Shown here one piece after another: positions 40,425 to 47,858 of a DNA stretch of 64,000 bases (position 1 is the stretch's first letter; each line of letters starts with the position of its first letter). Under the pieces are notes generated by a model. The model ran no database searches, had not been told where the DNA came from, and worked only from the letters and a program-made list of their open reading frames with translations. Origin of the DNA: an uncultured Eubacteriales bacterium (lineage in GTDB: Bacteria > Bacillota > Clostridia > Christensenellales > Aristaeellaceae); NCBI GenBank assembly GCA_902777335.1, contig CACYTF010000019.1, positions 1 through 64,000 on the forward strand, read 5' to 3'. The translations under genes were made by a program, and so were the position numbers.

Positions 40425-41720
40425 ATGAAAAGGGCCGTTGCGCTGACGATCGTACTGCTGCTGTTGCCCGTGGCGGCTCTGGCCCAGGGCTATGACGATT
40501 TCCGCCCCGCCGCCGGCGCGGCGCTCGGGGCGCTCACCGGCGCGCTGGACGCGATGCAAAAGAGCGTGTACGTCTACAGGGACTTCGGCGACACCGAGAA
40601 CCACTTCACCCAGAAGGCGAAGATGGCAGGCCTCGACGGCAGCCTGGTGCTGGACATGGACGAGAACTGACGGGACGATCCCCACGGCGGCGAGAGCTGC
40701 ATCCGCTGTCGGCAGACCGTCAGCCCCGTGGACTGGGGCGGCTGGCTGTTTCTGAACGGCTGGCTTGCCGAGGGGGAGAGCGTGCCGCGGCTCAACGACG
40801 GCAAGACGGACGGCCAGGGCCTCGATCTGACGGGCGCGCAGGCGCTCAGCTTCTGGGCCCGGGGCGAGCGCGGCGGCGAGAGGGTGGAATTCTTCACCTG
40901 CGGCTTCGGCTACGACGGCCAGTGGGGCGCGCGGATCGCCCCCTATCCGGACAGCGCCGGCAAGCGCAGCCTGGGCTATATCGAGCTGGAGCAGGAATGG
41001 CGCGAGTATACCGTCGACCTGGCGGACGCGGACATGCGCTATGTCGTCTGCGGCTTCGGCTACGTGCTGTCGGGCGAGCAGTCGAACATGGGGGACAACG
41101 CGTTCTACCTGGACGACATCCGCTTCATTGGCGATTTCTCCGGGCGGGACGCGCACTGTATGCTGCGCTCCTACGACACCGACAACCTCTACATCCAAAA
41201 CGCGGCCTTCTCCTACGACAACGCGCTGGCGGCCATAAAAAGCATGTATGACGTGGATAAGCGGGTGTTCTACACCGGAACGCTGGACGACGGCGCGACG
41301 CCCAGTGCGGACAACCTGGTGCTGGACGCCCAGGTGTGGGCCTGCATGGCGCTGGGGGAGGCCTTTGCCCCCTACGAGGCTTCACTGGAGGCCGTCGCGG
41401 CCATGCGCACCCCGGAGGGCGGCTATCCCTTCTGCGCGTCCAACGCCAACGGCGGCTGGTGGGCCGAGGGCACGGCCTACACCGCGCTGATGTACCGGCT
41501 GCGCGGCGAGGACGGGCCGGCCGCCGGGGCGCTTCGGGCGCTGGCGGACATACAGCTTGAAAGCGGCCTGTTCCCGGCGGCGACGGTGGACCACCTGTCC
41601 ACGGGCTTCGGGCTGTTCGACGGCTCGCCCTGGGAATACGGCGCCGCGCCCCACATCGCGCCGACGGCGTGGTTTGTAATGGCGGTGAACGGCTTCAACC
41701 CCTACGCCTTTGGCGACTGA
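40425..41720 (+). pseudogene. exported carbohydrate-active-like protein interrupted by one in-frame TGA
   Basis: Translation from ATG 40425 (preceded by GGAGGGGAGAG) gives a signal peptide (MKRAVALTIVLLLLPVAALA/Q) and about 60 residues, then TGA at 40668-40670. The same frame continues without any other stop to 41720, with LVLDMDEN before and RDDPHGGESCI after the stop. The downstream part begins like a jelly-roll carbohydrate-binding domain (GGWLFLNGWL, AQALSFWARGERGGERVEFFTCGFG, YLDDIRFIG). It ends with an alpha-helical toroid-like part (WACMALGEAFAPYEASLEAVAAM, GGWWAEGTAYTALMYRL). In comparable jelly-roll proteins I recall an aromatic residue at the stop position, so TGG to TGA is the simplest reading. 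Neighbouring genes use TGA as a normal stop, so it is not a recoded genome. Selenocysteine insertion is possible but no convincing SECIS hairpin was seen. Confidence 0.75.
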
Positions 41721-41746
41721 ACGACATGCCCGGTGGAGATGATACT

Positions 41747-42901
41747 GTGCAAGAGATGAACCGGGGCGTTTTGAACGTGTACGTAGCGGTTCCGAGGACC
41801 CTTGAATCGGACTGGATCAGCCTGCTGAGGCAGTTTGGCTTTTTGAACGCGAAGTGCCGGGAGATGGGCATACAGCTCAACGCCCACAAGGGCAGCCATA
41901 CCGGCTTCGGCTGGGAATCGGTGCCCCTGGACGCCCCCTGTATCTGCATATCGATGATGGACGAGGCCGATTACACCGAGGAGGAGCGCGGCAGGGCGGT
42001 CGAGCTGCTCAAGCGCGAGGGCGTGGCGTGCGTGATCGGCCTGCTCCAGTCGCAATCGGACGGCGTTGCCCTGTACGGGGTGGGGGGTTCGGCCCTTCAC
42101 ATCATCCGCTACAGCGCGCCCTCCGAAATCCCCATCGCAGAGCTGCCCGCCGTTTCCGAGCTGTTGGACAGGCTGGCCTCAAAGCCCCAGGAGGGCGGCG
42201 CGGGCGTCGGCGGCAGGGTCAGCGAGATCCATCCCGGGCTCTTCGCGGGCTACGGCCCGGACCTGTACGACCTTGCGCGGGCGAAGCCCGACGTCATCGT
42301 ATCGCTGGACAGCCTTCCAGGCAGCATCTGGGAGGACTTCAGGGGGCAGATACTCTACTATCCCATCGCCCCCTACGACGCGCTGCCCTTCTTCATACTG
42401 GAGCGCCTGACGGTCGAGGTCGCGGCCCTGCTGGAGGACGGAAAGCGGGTGGCGCTGTTCTGCGGCGAGGATTGCGGGCGCGTCGGCTACGCGGCGGCCT
42501 GCGTGCTCTTTCTGCGCGGCGTTCAGGAGCCCATCGACCATCTCAGACAGAACTGGAATGCCTCGGCGCTCTCCGCCAAAGCGCAGGAGGACAGCGTCAG
42601 GCGCTTCTGCTACCGGCACGTCGCCCGGGTCTACTGGCACTGCGTGCACCTCACCCGGCACATCCAGATCGACGGCATAGACGCCTTCAAGGGCGACGCG
42701 GACATACAGCGGGCGGTTCAGCGCATCGGCGAGGCGCTGGGCGACAGGGCCCGCATACTGCTGCGCTTCTCCGGGCTTCTGCCCAGCGTGCGCGTGATGG
42801 TGGAAGCCCCCGATATGGAAAAGTGTCAAAAGGCCATCGACGATTTCATACGGGTCGTCGATCAGAAGGGCCATTACCTGGGCATCGTCGACGGCTGGTA
42901 G
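41747..42901 (+). CDS. unusual protein: dual-specificity-phosphatase-like domain plus PGM/GlmM domain-IV-like tail
   Basis: The start is uncertain: GTG 41747 has GGAG 8 bases upstream; ATG 41756 and 41726 are alternatives. Residues 1-150 are unrecognised. Residues about 155-300 follow a dual-specificity phosphatase plan: SEIHPGLFAGYGPDLYDL, VIVSLDS, and ALFCGEDCGRVGYAAACVL, where C239 and R245 make a CX5R loop but the usual preceding His is Phe. The last ~70 residues (ADIQRAVQRIGEALGDRARILLRFSGLLPSVRVMVEAPD split over two strands) resemble domain IV of phosphoglucosamine mutase, with SGLLP (342-346) in place of the phosphate-binding SGTEP. Catalysis is therefore uncertain. The pairing of these two domains is not one I know. 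The gene follows the broken secreted gene by 26 bp. Confidence 0.6.
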   Translation: MQEMNRGVLNVYVAVPRTLESDWISLLRQFGFLNAKCREMGIQLNAHKGSHTGFGWESVPLDAPCICISMMDEADYTEEERGRAVELLKREGVACVIGLLQSQSDGVALYGVGGSALHIIRYSAPSEIPIAELPAVSELLDRLASKPQEGGAGVGGRVSEIHPGLFAGYGPDLYDLARAKPDVIVSLDSLPGSIWEDFRGQILYYPIAPYDALPFFILERLTVEVAALLEDGKRVALFCGEDCGRVGYAAACVLFLRGVQEPIDHLRQNWNASALSAKAQEDSVRRFCYRHVARVYWHCVHLTRHIQIDGIDAFKGDADIQRAVQRIGEALGDRARILLRFSGLLPSVRVMVEAPDMEKCQKAIDDFIRVVDQKGHYLGIVDGW

Positions 42902-43004
42902 GAGAATTGGCACGCGGGGAAAGCCCTCTACCGGAGTGCAGTCTCGACATGTACGACGAGGACGGAGAGCTTCTTGAGAAGTGGCGCGACGGGGCGCATA
43001 TGGG

Positions 43005-43034
43005 TTGACAATGCCGCGGGGCCTGTGTTAAAAT
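43005..43034 (+). promoter_or_regulatory. strong sigma-70/sigma-A type promoter for Y RNA 1
   Basis: TTGACA (43005-43010), 18 bases, TAAAAT (43029-43034). Predicted transcription start about 43041, which coincides with the first base of a GNRA-capped hairpin. No open frame follows, in keeping with a noncoding RNA promoter. Confidence 0.85.
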
Positions 43035-43040
43035 GGGGTT

Positions 43041-43198
43041 GCGCCGGGCGACCGGCGCGGGACGGCATTGCCGGTTGCGGTTCCTTCGTTTACGGCGGCG
43101 AAGATGTGGGTCCGAATCCCACGCGCTTGAAATGAGCGTTGGTCCAACGGGAGGACGTTGCCTGAGAATACCGCGGTCGAAATTCATCCGTCCCTTTT
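43041..43198 (+). ncRNA. Y RNA 1: Ro60-associated RNA with circularly permuted tRNA-like module
   Basis: About 158 nt from the predicted start to a U4 tract. Order of elements: hairpin GCGCCGG/CCGGCGC with GCGA loop (43041-43058); outer stem GGGACGG (43059-43065) with CCGTCCC (43188-43194); internal loop beginning CATTGC; inner stem 43072-43081 with 43170-43179; hairpin CTTCG/CGAAG (43084-43103); two bases; T-arm GTGGG/CCCAC with loop TCCGAAT (43106-43122); acceptor-like stem closed by GAAAT (43123-43139); TG; D-arm GTCC/GGAC with loop AACGGGA (43142-43156). This is a tRNA opened next to the D-arm and closed at the acceptor end, grafted on a long stem, which is the plan of bacterial Y RNAs such as YrlA. 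GTCGAA at 43176-43181 lies in the stem and resembles a Ro-binding motif I recall for bacterial Y RNAs (unverified). The Ro60 gene is 325 bp downstream. Confidence 0.82.
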
Positions 43199-43225
43199 CC
43201 AGACGATAACCGGCGCGACAGCGCT

Positions 43226-43234
43226 TGTTATACC
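43226..43234 (+). promoter_or_regulatory. possible extended -10 promoter for Y RNA 2
   Basis: TGTTATACC (TG-N-TATACC) ends 4 bases before the outer stem of the second RNA. No good -35 box is seen, so RNA 2 might also arise by read-through from the strong promoter at 43005. Confidence 0.45.
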
Positions 43235-43237
43235 GAA

Positions 43238-43375
43238 GAAGCGGCATTGCAGGCTGGAGATACTTCGTCTTTACACGGGATGTTACGGGTTCGAATCCCG
43301 TCCCTGCTCCGAAGAAGGGCAGGGTAGCTCAAATGGCAGAGCGCCAATCGTTCTCCGACCGATTTTATCCGCTTC
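43238..43375 (+). ncRNA. Y RNA 2: second Ro60-associated RNA with permuted tRNA-like module
   Basis: Same plan as RNA 1. Outer stem GAAGCGG (43238-43244) pairs with CCGCTTC (43369-43375). CATTGC follows as in RNA 1. Inner stem 43252-43260 pairs with 43352-43360 (one C-A mismatch). Hairpin CGTCT/GGATG (43266-43282). Two bases. Canonical T-arm ACGGG/CCCGT with loop TTCGAAT (43285-43301). Acceptor-like stem CCCTGCT with GGCAGGG, extended to 8 bp and closed by a 7-base loop (43302-43324). T8-A9 (43325-43326). D-arm GCTC/GAGC with loop AAATGGCA containing the GG pair (43327-43342). All tRNA tertiary-contact bases (T-loop TTC, D-loop GG, U8) are kept. Relative to RNA 1 both stems show compensatory changes, strong evidence for a conserved fold. 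The 3' end may extend into the hairpin at 43386 or the terminator at 43468. Confidence 0.82.
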
Positions 43376-43385
43376 GTTTCAAATT

Positions 43386-43404
43386 GCCGCGGCGACGCCG
43401 CGGC
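43386..43404 (+). other. GC-rich hairpin after Y RNA 2
   Basis: GCCGCGG (43386-43392) pairs with CCGCGGC (43398-43404) around CGACG. No U-run follows. It resembles the GC-rich hairpin at the 5' end of RNA 1 and may protect an RNA end. Confidence 0.6.
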
Positions 43405-43414
43405 CCCAAGCTTC

Positions 43415-43468
43415 AAAGAGCCGTGCCTTGCTCCGTGTACCGACCATGCTGCGGGCAGGGCTCTTTTT
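43415..43468 (+). terminator. intrinsic terminator between Y RNAs and the Ro60 gene
   Basis: AAAGAGCC (43415-43422) pairs with GGCTCTTT (43459-43466), extended inside by TGCC/GGCA, then TTTTT. The loop is long. It would end the Y RNA 2 transcript, and read-through would reach the Ro60 gene 55 bp on. Confidence 0.7.
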
Positions 43469-43522
43469 GTATCGGCTATCATCGATCGCACCGGCGGAAC
43501 GGCGTTGACGGGGGTGTTCATC

Positions 43523-44962
43523 ATGAGCAAGTTCAACAACAGGCCCACCGGCATGACGACCAACCACGAGGCATACCCGGCCTACGCCATGAAGAACAGG
43601 GCCAAGCTGGTGACGCAGGTGCTGACGTCGTTCTTCAATGAACAGAAGTTCTACGGCGACAACAGCGCCGAGATGGAGATGACGATTCGCCGCGTGATCC
43701 GACAGGACGCGGATTTCGTGTCCCGCCTGGCCGTGTTCGCCCGCCGGGAGTTCAACATGCGCTCGGTGTCGCACGTGCTGGCCGCGTACCTGGCGCACGA
43801 GCCGGAGGGCAAGCCCTTCGCGCGCCGGACCGTCAAGGGCATCGTGCTGCGCGGCGACGACGTGACCGAGCTGATGGCCTTCTACCTCGCCACGTTCGGC
43901 AAGCCCATACCCAACGCGCTGCGCAAGGGCATTTGCGACGCGTTTTCCCGGTTTGACGAGTACACGCTCGCCAAGTACAGGGGCTCGGGCAAGGCGGTCG
44001 GGATGCGGGACATCGTGATGCTGTGCCATCCGAAGCCGGCGGACGAGGCGCAGGCCGCGCTCTGGAAGCGGGTACTGGAGAATCGCCTGGCGACCCCCGT
44101 GACATGGGAGACCCAGCTGTCCGCCGGCGGCAGCAACGCCGAGACCTGGGAGGCGCTGATCGACAGCGGCAAGGTGGGCTACATGGCCCTGCTGCGCAAC
44201 CTGCGCAATATCATTCTGGCTGCGCCGCGGAACATCAATAAGGTGTACGACACCATCGCCGACGAGAACGCCGTCCGGCGCTCCAGGCAGCTACCGTTCA
44301 GGTACCTCTCGGCCTACAGGGAGATCGGCAGCATCGCGGGCAGCAGAGCGCTGGACGCGCTGGAGCAGGCGGTGAACGCCGCGGTGGACAACCTGCCCAG
44401 GCTGCCCGGACGGACCGTCATCGCCGTCGATACCTCCGGCTCGATGAGTTCGCCGCTCAGTCGCAAATCCGGCGTGCGCTGCTGCGATGTGGGCATGATG
44501 CTGGGCCTGATCGCAAACCGCATCTGCGAGGACAGCCTGTTCTATACCTTTGACACCTCCATCGCAAAGTACGCGCTCAGCGGCCACGCGGCGATCCTCC
44601 AGACCTGCATAAACCATGCCAGGGCCGGCGGCGGCACCAACATCAGCCTGCCCTTCGAGCAGATGCTGAGCGAGCGCATCGCGGCGGACAGGGTCATCAT
44701 CATCAGCGACAACGAGTGCAACACTCCGGCCTATGGCACGAGCAAGCCCGTCCAATACTGGGCGGACGAATACCGCAGGCAGATGGGCATCGACATCTGG
44801 GTGCACGCGATCGACCTGATGGGCTACGGCACGCAGCAGTTCACCGGCGCGCGCACCAACATCATCGCCGGCTGGAGCGAAAAGGTGTTTGACTTCATAT
44901 TGCTGGCGGAGCGGGGCGAGGAAGCGCTGGAGCAGCGCATCGCCCGCTACGAATGGCAGTGA
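43523..44962 (+). CDS. rsr: Ro60/TROVE-domain RNA-binding protein (Rsr orthologue)
   Basis: The protein (479 aa) is a Ro60 orthologue. Residues about 10-280 form the TROVE HEAT-like ring that binds Y RNA and ends of misfolded RNA (NHEAYPAYAMKNRAKLVTQVL, RLAVFARREFNMRSVSHVLAAYL, MRDIVMLCHPKPAD). Residues about 297-470 are a von Willebrand A domain with an intact MIDAS: D303-S305-S307 in VDTSGSMS, T372 in GGGTNIS and D396 in IISDNE. Bacterial Ro60 binds Y RNA and works with the exonuclease PNPase or in RNA repair settings (known for Deinococcus and Salmonella). The start ATG 43523 has GGGGGTG at 43510-43516. Two Y-like RNAs lie directly upstream. No rtcB or rtcA gene is in this window. It converges with the small LRR gene. 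Confidence 0.95.
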   Translation: MSKFNNRPTGMTTNHEAYPAYAMKNRAKLVTQVLTSFFNEQKFYGDNSAEMEMTIRRVIRQDADFVSRLAVFARREFNMRSVSHVLAAYLAHEPEGKPFARRTVKGIVLRGDDVTELMAFYLATFGKPIPNALRKGICDAFSRFDEYTLAKYRGSGKAVGMRDIVMLCHPKPADEAQAALWKRVLENRLATPVTWETQLSAGGSNAETWEALIDSGKVGYMALLRNLRNIILAAPRNINKVYDTIADENAVRRSRQLPFRYLSAYREIGSIAGSRALDALEQAVNAAVDNLPRLPGRTVIAVDTSGSMSSPLSRKSGVRCCDVGMMLGLIANRICEDSLFYTFDTSIAKYALSGHAAILQTCINHARAGGGTNISLPFEQMLSERIAADRVIIISDNECNTPAYGTSKPVQYWADEYRRQMGIDIWVHAIDLMGYGTQQFTGARTNIIAGWSEKVFDFILLAERGEEALEQRIARYEWQ

Positions 44963-44965
44963 CCG

Positions 44966-45232
44966 TCACCGGGCGGCGTGCCAGCTGAGGAAGCGCTTAT
45001 CGCCCATGCGGACGCCGCCGCCTGGCAGCACGAGCCGCTCGATCTTCGCGCAGCCGCGGAACACGTCCTCCATCAGGTGGGTCAGGCTCTGGGGCAGCAT
45101 CGCGCGCTCCAGGGCGGTGCAGAACGCGAACGCGCTGCCCTCGACCCGCTCCAGCCCCTCGGGCACATCCAGGCGGGCCAGTCCCGAACAGCCGGAAAAC
45201 TGGCTTTTGATCGTGAACCGCTCCGCGCTCAT
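44966..45232 (-). CDS. small BspA-type leucine-rich-repeat protein (88 aa)
   Basis: The chain carries LRR_5 (BspA-like) repeats: GLARLDVPEGLERVEGSAF, then ALERAMLPQSLTHLMEDVF, then KIERLVLPGG. GGAGGAA lies 8 bases before the ATG on the minus strand. It has no signal peptide, unlike most BspA proteins, and ends only 3 bp from the stop of the Ro60 gene, convergently. It may be a remnant of a larger LRR protein or a small domain protein. Function unknown. Confidence 0.7.
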   Translation of the reverse strand: MSAERFTIKSQFSGCSGLARLDVPEGLERVEGSAFAFCTALERAMLPQSLTHLMEDVFRGCAKIERLVLPGGGVRMGDKRFLSWHAAR

Positions 45233-45304
45233 GCTGAATTCCTCCGCTCGGGGTGGTATTCCAAGTTCATTATGCCGCGCGACGCGCCGGTTGTCAACCG
45301 GGCG

Positions 45305-45334
45305 TTGACGGCATTTGCATATTTATGCTATCAT
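45305..45334 (+). promoter_or_regulatory. promoter of the PPP-family phosphatase gene
   Basis: TTGACG (45305-45310), 18 bases, TATCAT (45329-45334); predicted start about 45341, 34 bp before the ATG. Confidence 0.7.
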
Positions 45335-45374
45335 GACGGTGACGGGCAACGACGGCATGGGGGAGGGTCGCGGC

Positions 45375-46109
45375 ATGCATTACGTACTGTCGGATATCCA
45401 TGGCAACGGCGCGGCGTTCGACGCGATGCTCGCCAGGATCGACATGCGCCCGGACGACTGCCTGTTCATACTCGGCGACGTGGTGGACCGCGGGCCGGAC
45501 GGCGTCGAACTGCTCCGGCGCGTGATGAACATGCGCAATACCACGCTGCTGCTGGGCAACCATGAGCACATGATGATAGACGCCCTCAGGCATCCGGACG
45601 ACGACTTCGCGCTGCTGAGGTGGTGGAAAAACGGCTGCGAACCGACCTTCCGGCGCTTCCACGCGCTGGACGAGGGGAGCCGGGAGGCGCTGCTGCGCTA
45701 TCTGGAATCGCTCCCCGTCCAGCTTGAGACGCGGGTGAACGGGCGGGATTACTGCCTGGTCCACGCCGCTCCGGTGGAGCTGTACGAGCCGGGCGGGTGG
45801 AAGGACGAGCGGGAATTCGCCGTGTGGCACAGGATGCCCCTGTCACTGCCGCCGCAGCTTCAGGGCAGGACGGTGCTCATCGGCCACACGCCCACCGTGT
45901 TTGTGCAGCAGGCCGACTGGCCGAGGCCGAGGATCGCCCACGGCGACGGCGTGATCGACCTGGACTGCGGCTGCGCGTTCCCGAACGCCGGGGGCCAGCT
46001 GGGCTGCCTGCGGCTGGAGGACATGACGGAATACTACTCGGAGGAGGGCGTCGTGACGGCGCGGGAGGCGGCGCTCTGGAAGGAGATCGCCTGCCGGGCG
46101 GAGCGCTGA
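45375..46109 (+). CDS. PPP-family serine/threonine phosphatase-like metallophosphoesterase (PrpA/ApaH type)
   Basis: The start is ATG 45375, with GGGAGG at 45361-45366. Motifs in order: YVLSDIHGNGAAF (DxH), LGDVVDRGPDGVE (GDxxDRG), LLGNHEHMM (GNHE), then VLIGHTPT (GHT) and IDLDCGCAFP near the C-terminus. Together they define the two-metal PPP phosphatase core shared by bacterial PrpA-type protein phosphatases and ApaH diadenosine tetraphosphatase. With 244 residues it fits a soluble, cytoplasmic enzyme. Whether it acts on phosphoproteins or Ap4A cannot be told from sequence. Confidence 0.88.
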   Translation: MHYVLSDIHGNGAAFDAMLARIDMRPDDCLFILGDVVDRGPDGVELLRRVMNMRNTTLLLGNHEHMMIDALRHPDDDFALLRWWKNGCEPTFRRFHALDEGSREALLRYLESLPVQLETRVNGRDYCLVHAAPVELYEPGGWKDEREFAVWHRMPLSLPPQLQGRTVLIGHTPTVFVQQADWPRPRIAHGDGVIDLDCGCAFPNAGGQLGCLRLEDMTEYYSEEGVVTAREAALWKEIACRAER

Positions 46110-46116
46110 GCGGGGC

Positions 46117-46908
46117 TCAGTCGCCGTCGCCCAGACGGAGGTACACGACCTCCCGGGGGTTGAACAGACGGGGGATGAAGCCCGCCGTGTTGGAGAGCCC
46201 GGCGCCGACGGCCATACAGCCGTATGCCCCGCGATACAGGCCCCAGGCGTACTTTGGCAGAAAGCCCTGGCCGGGGGCGTACAGGGGGCGGCCGAACAGC
46301 CGGATCTGGCCGCCGTGGGTGTGGCCGCTCAGCACCAGGTCGATGCGCCGCTCGCTGAGCCAGGGCCGCCAGTATTCGGGGTTGTGCGACAGCAGTATGC
46401 GGTAGCCCGCCTGGCGCTCAAAGCCGTCGAGCCAGTCGAGCTTGGGCTTCGCGGGCACTTTGAACCAGGAACGGTCCCGCTCCGGGTAGCGCTCGCGCTT
46501 TCCGGCGCGAAAGTCGCGGTACTGCGCAACCCGCCCCGAGGAGAGCCCGCCGATCACCACGCCGTTCAGGGCGCGCCAGCCGTCGTCCAAGAGCTGCGCG
46601 CCGGTCTGAGTAAGGAGCCGCAGATCGTCCTCCGAGAGCAGGCAGTCGTGGTTGCCGAGGGACACGAAGGTGGGGGCCAGACCGGCGCACGCGGTCAGAA
46701 AGGGCAGTATGTGCTTTTGGTCGCGCAGTATGAGCCCGGCGCGGCGCGGCATATAGCCTTCGACCAGGTCGCCGGCAAAGCAGATGACGTCCGGCCTGTG
46801 CGCGTTCAGGGACCTGAGCGCTTCCTGAAAGGGCCGGTTGTGCAGATCCGACAGCAGGGCCACGTTCATGCGCACCGGGGCGCGAAGGGTATAGATCGTA
46901 TCCTTCAA
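46117..46908 (-). CDS. metallophosphoesterase (YkuE/YaeI-like)
   Basis: The start is set to TTG 46908 because GGAGG stands 6 bases upstream of it; the in-frame TTG at 46926 overlaps nothing useful. Calcineurin-type motifs are MNVALLSDLHNRPF, CFAGDLVEG, SLGNHDCLLSEDD, LLSHNPEYW and LVLSGHTHGGQIRLFG. The last motif, with GRPLYAPGQGFLPKYAWGLY after it, is typical of the YkuE/YaeI branch, some of which act on lipid precursors such as UDP-diacylglucosamine or phospholipids. No membrane helix or signal peptide is visible. It converges with the phosphatase gene, 7 bp apart. Confidence 0.88.
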   Translation of the reverse strand: MKDTIYTLRAPVRMNVALLSDLHNRPFQEALRSLNAHRPDVICFAGDLVEGYMPRRAGLILRDQKHILPFLTACAGLAPTFVSLGNHDCLLSEDDLRLLTQTGAQLLDDGWRALNGVVIGGLSSGRVAQYRDFRAGKRERYPERDRSWFKVPAKPKLDWLDGFERQAGYRILLSHNPEYWRPWLSERRIDLVLSGHTHGGQIRLFGRPLYAPGQGFLPKYAWGLYRGAYGCMAVGAGLSNTAGFIPRLFNPREVVYLRLGDGD

Positions 46909-47053
46909 CGGTATCGCCTCCGACAAGAGTGTGCCACAGCGGGCGGCAATATGGCAAGTTAAACTTGTACGAACGCGCGGCCGCCTACATGCCGTTCACG
47001 GCGCTTCAGGGCGACATTTTGTGCGCCGAAGCCGACGTTTTATCGGCTTGGCC

Positions 47054-47082
47054 TTGCGCGCGGCGGCGCGCCGTGGTATGAT
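47054..47082 (+). promoter_or_regulatory. promoter of the ABC transporter operon
   Basis: TTGCGC (47054-47059), 17 bases, TATGAT (47077-47082) with the extended element TG-G just upstream; predicted start about 47089. Confidence 0.6.
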
Positions 47083-47129
47083 GCAGGCAATCCAAGGCAA
47101 TAGAAATCCGGAGAGGGGCAAGGACCGCC

Positions 47130-47858
47130 ATGAGCGAGAGGGCAATGCTTGAAATCAGAAACTACTCCAAATCCTACGGGTCGGAGAAGAAGGCCGTGGA
47201 CGGCGTGTCGCTGAGCGTGATGAGCGGCGACATATTCGGCTTCATCGGCCACAACGGCGCGGGCAAGTCCACCACGATCCGCGCGGTGGTGGGGGTGCTG
47301 GACTTTACCGAGGGCGAGATCCTGATCGACGGCCACTCCGTCAAGGCCGACCCCATGGCCTGCAAGCGGGTCACGGCGTACATCCCGGACAACCCGGACC
47401 TGTACGAGAACCTGACCGGCATACAGTATCTGAACTTTGTAGCCGACGTGTTCGGCCTGAGCGCGGGGGAGCGGGAGGCGCGCATCAAGAAGTACGGCGA
47501 CCTGTTCGAGATCACGAGCGCGCTGGGCGATCTGATCAGCTCCTATTCCCACGGCATGAAGCAGAAGGTCGCCATCATATCGGCGCTGATCCACGCGCCG
47601 AAGCTGATGGTGCTGGACGAGCCCTTCGTGGGGCTGGACCCGAAGGCGAGCTTCACGCTGAAGGCGCTCATGCGCGACATGTGCGCCCAGGGCGCGGCCA
47701 TATTCTTCTCGACCCACGTGCTGGACGTGGCGGAGAAGCTGTGCAATAAGGTCGCCATCATCAAGAATGGGCGGATCGTCGCCTCCGGCACCATGGAGGC
47801 GCTCACCGAAGGACATTCCCTTGAAGAGGCATTCCTGGAGGCGGACAGTGATGAATAA
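47130..47858 (+). CDS. ABC transporter ATP-binding protein
   Basis: A 242-residue ABC ATPase: Walker A GHNGAGKST, Q-loop region, signature YSHGMKQKVAII (divergent LSGGQ), Walker B LMVLDEPFVGLDP, D-loop and the switch His in FFSTHVLDVAE. It pairs with the membrane protein encoded next, with an 8-bp gene overlap. The layout (one ATPase, one 534-residue permease, no binding protein) indicates an exporter of the ABC-2 type; substrate unknown. Confidence 0.93.
   Translation: MSERAMLEIRNYSKSYGSEKKAVDGVSLSVMSGDIFGFIGHNGAGKSTTIRAVVGVLDFTEGEILIDGHSVKADPMACKRVTAYIPDNPDLYENLTGIQYLNFVADVFGLSAGEREARIKKYGDLFEITSALGDLISSYSHGMKQKVAIISALIHAPKLMVLDEPFVGLDPKASFTLKALMRDMCAQGAAIFFSTHVLDVAEKLCNKVAIIKNGRIVASGTMEALTEGHSLEEAFLEADSDE

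Noticed and set aside
40640..40720. Selenocysteine insertion at TGA 40668
   Set aside because: No clear SECIS-like hairpin directly after the codon; a nonsense change or sequencing error is simpler.
42902..43004. Short coding-like stretch MYDEDGELLEKWRDGAHMG ending in TGA before the Y RNA promoter
   Set aside because: Only 19 codons, no ribosome site. It may be the tail of a deleted gene but cannot be supported as a gene.
43084..43103. Anticodon identity for the Y RNA hairpins
   Set aside because: Loop sizes differ (10 and 7 bases) and no CCA end exists, so decoding is not expected.
43106..43342. Ordinary tRNA genes or tRNA pseudogenes in the Y RNA region
   Set aside because: T-arm and D-arm occur in permuted order with the acceptor closed by a loop, twice, inside covarying stems; a row of broken tRNAs would not show this.
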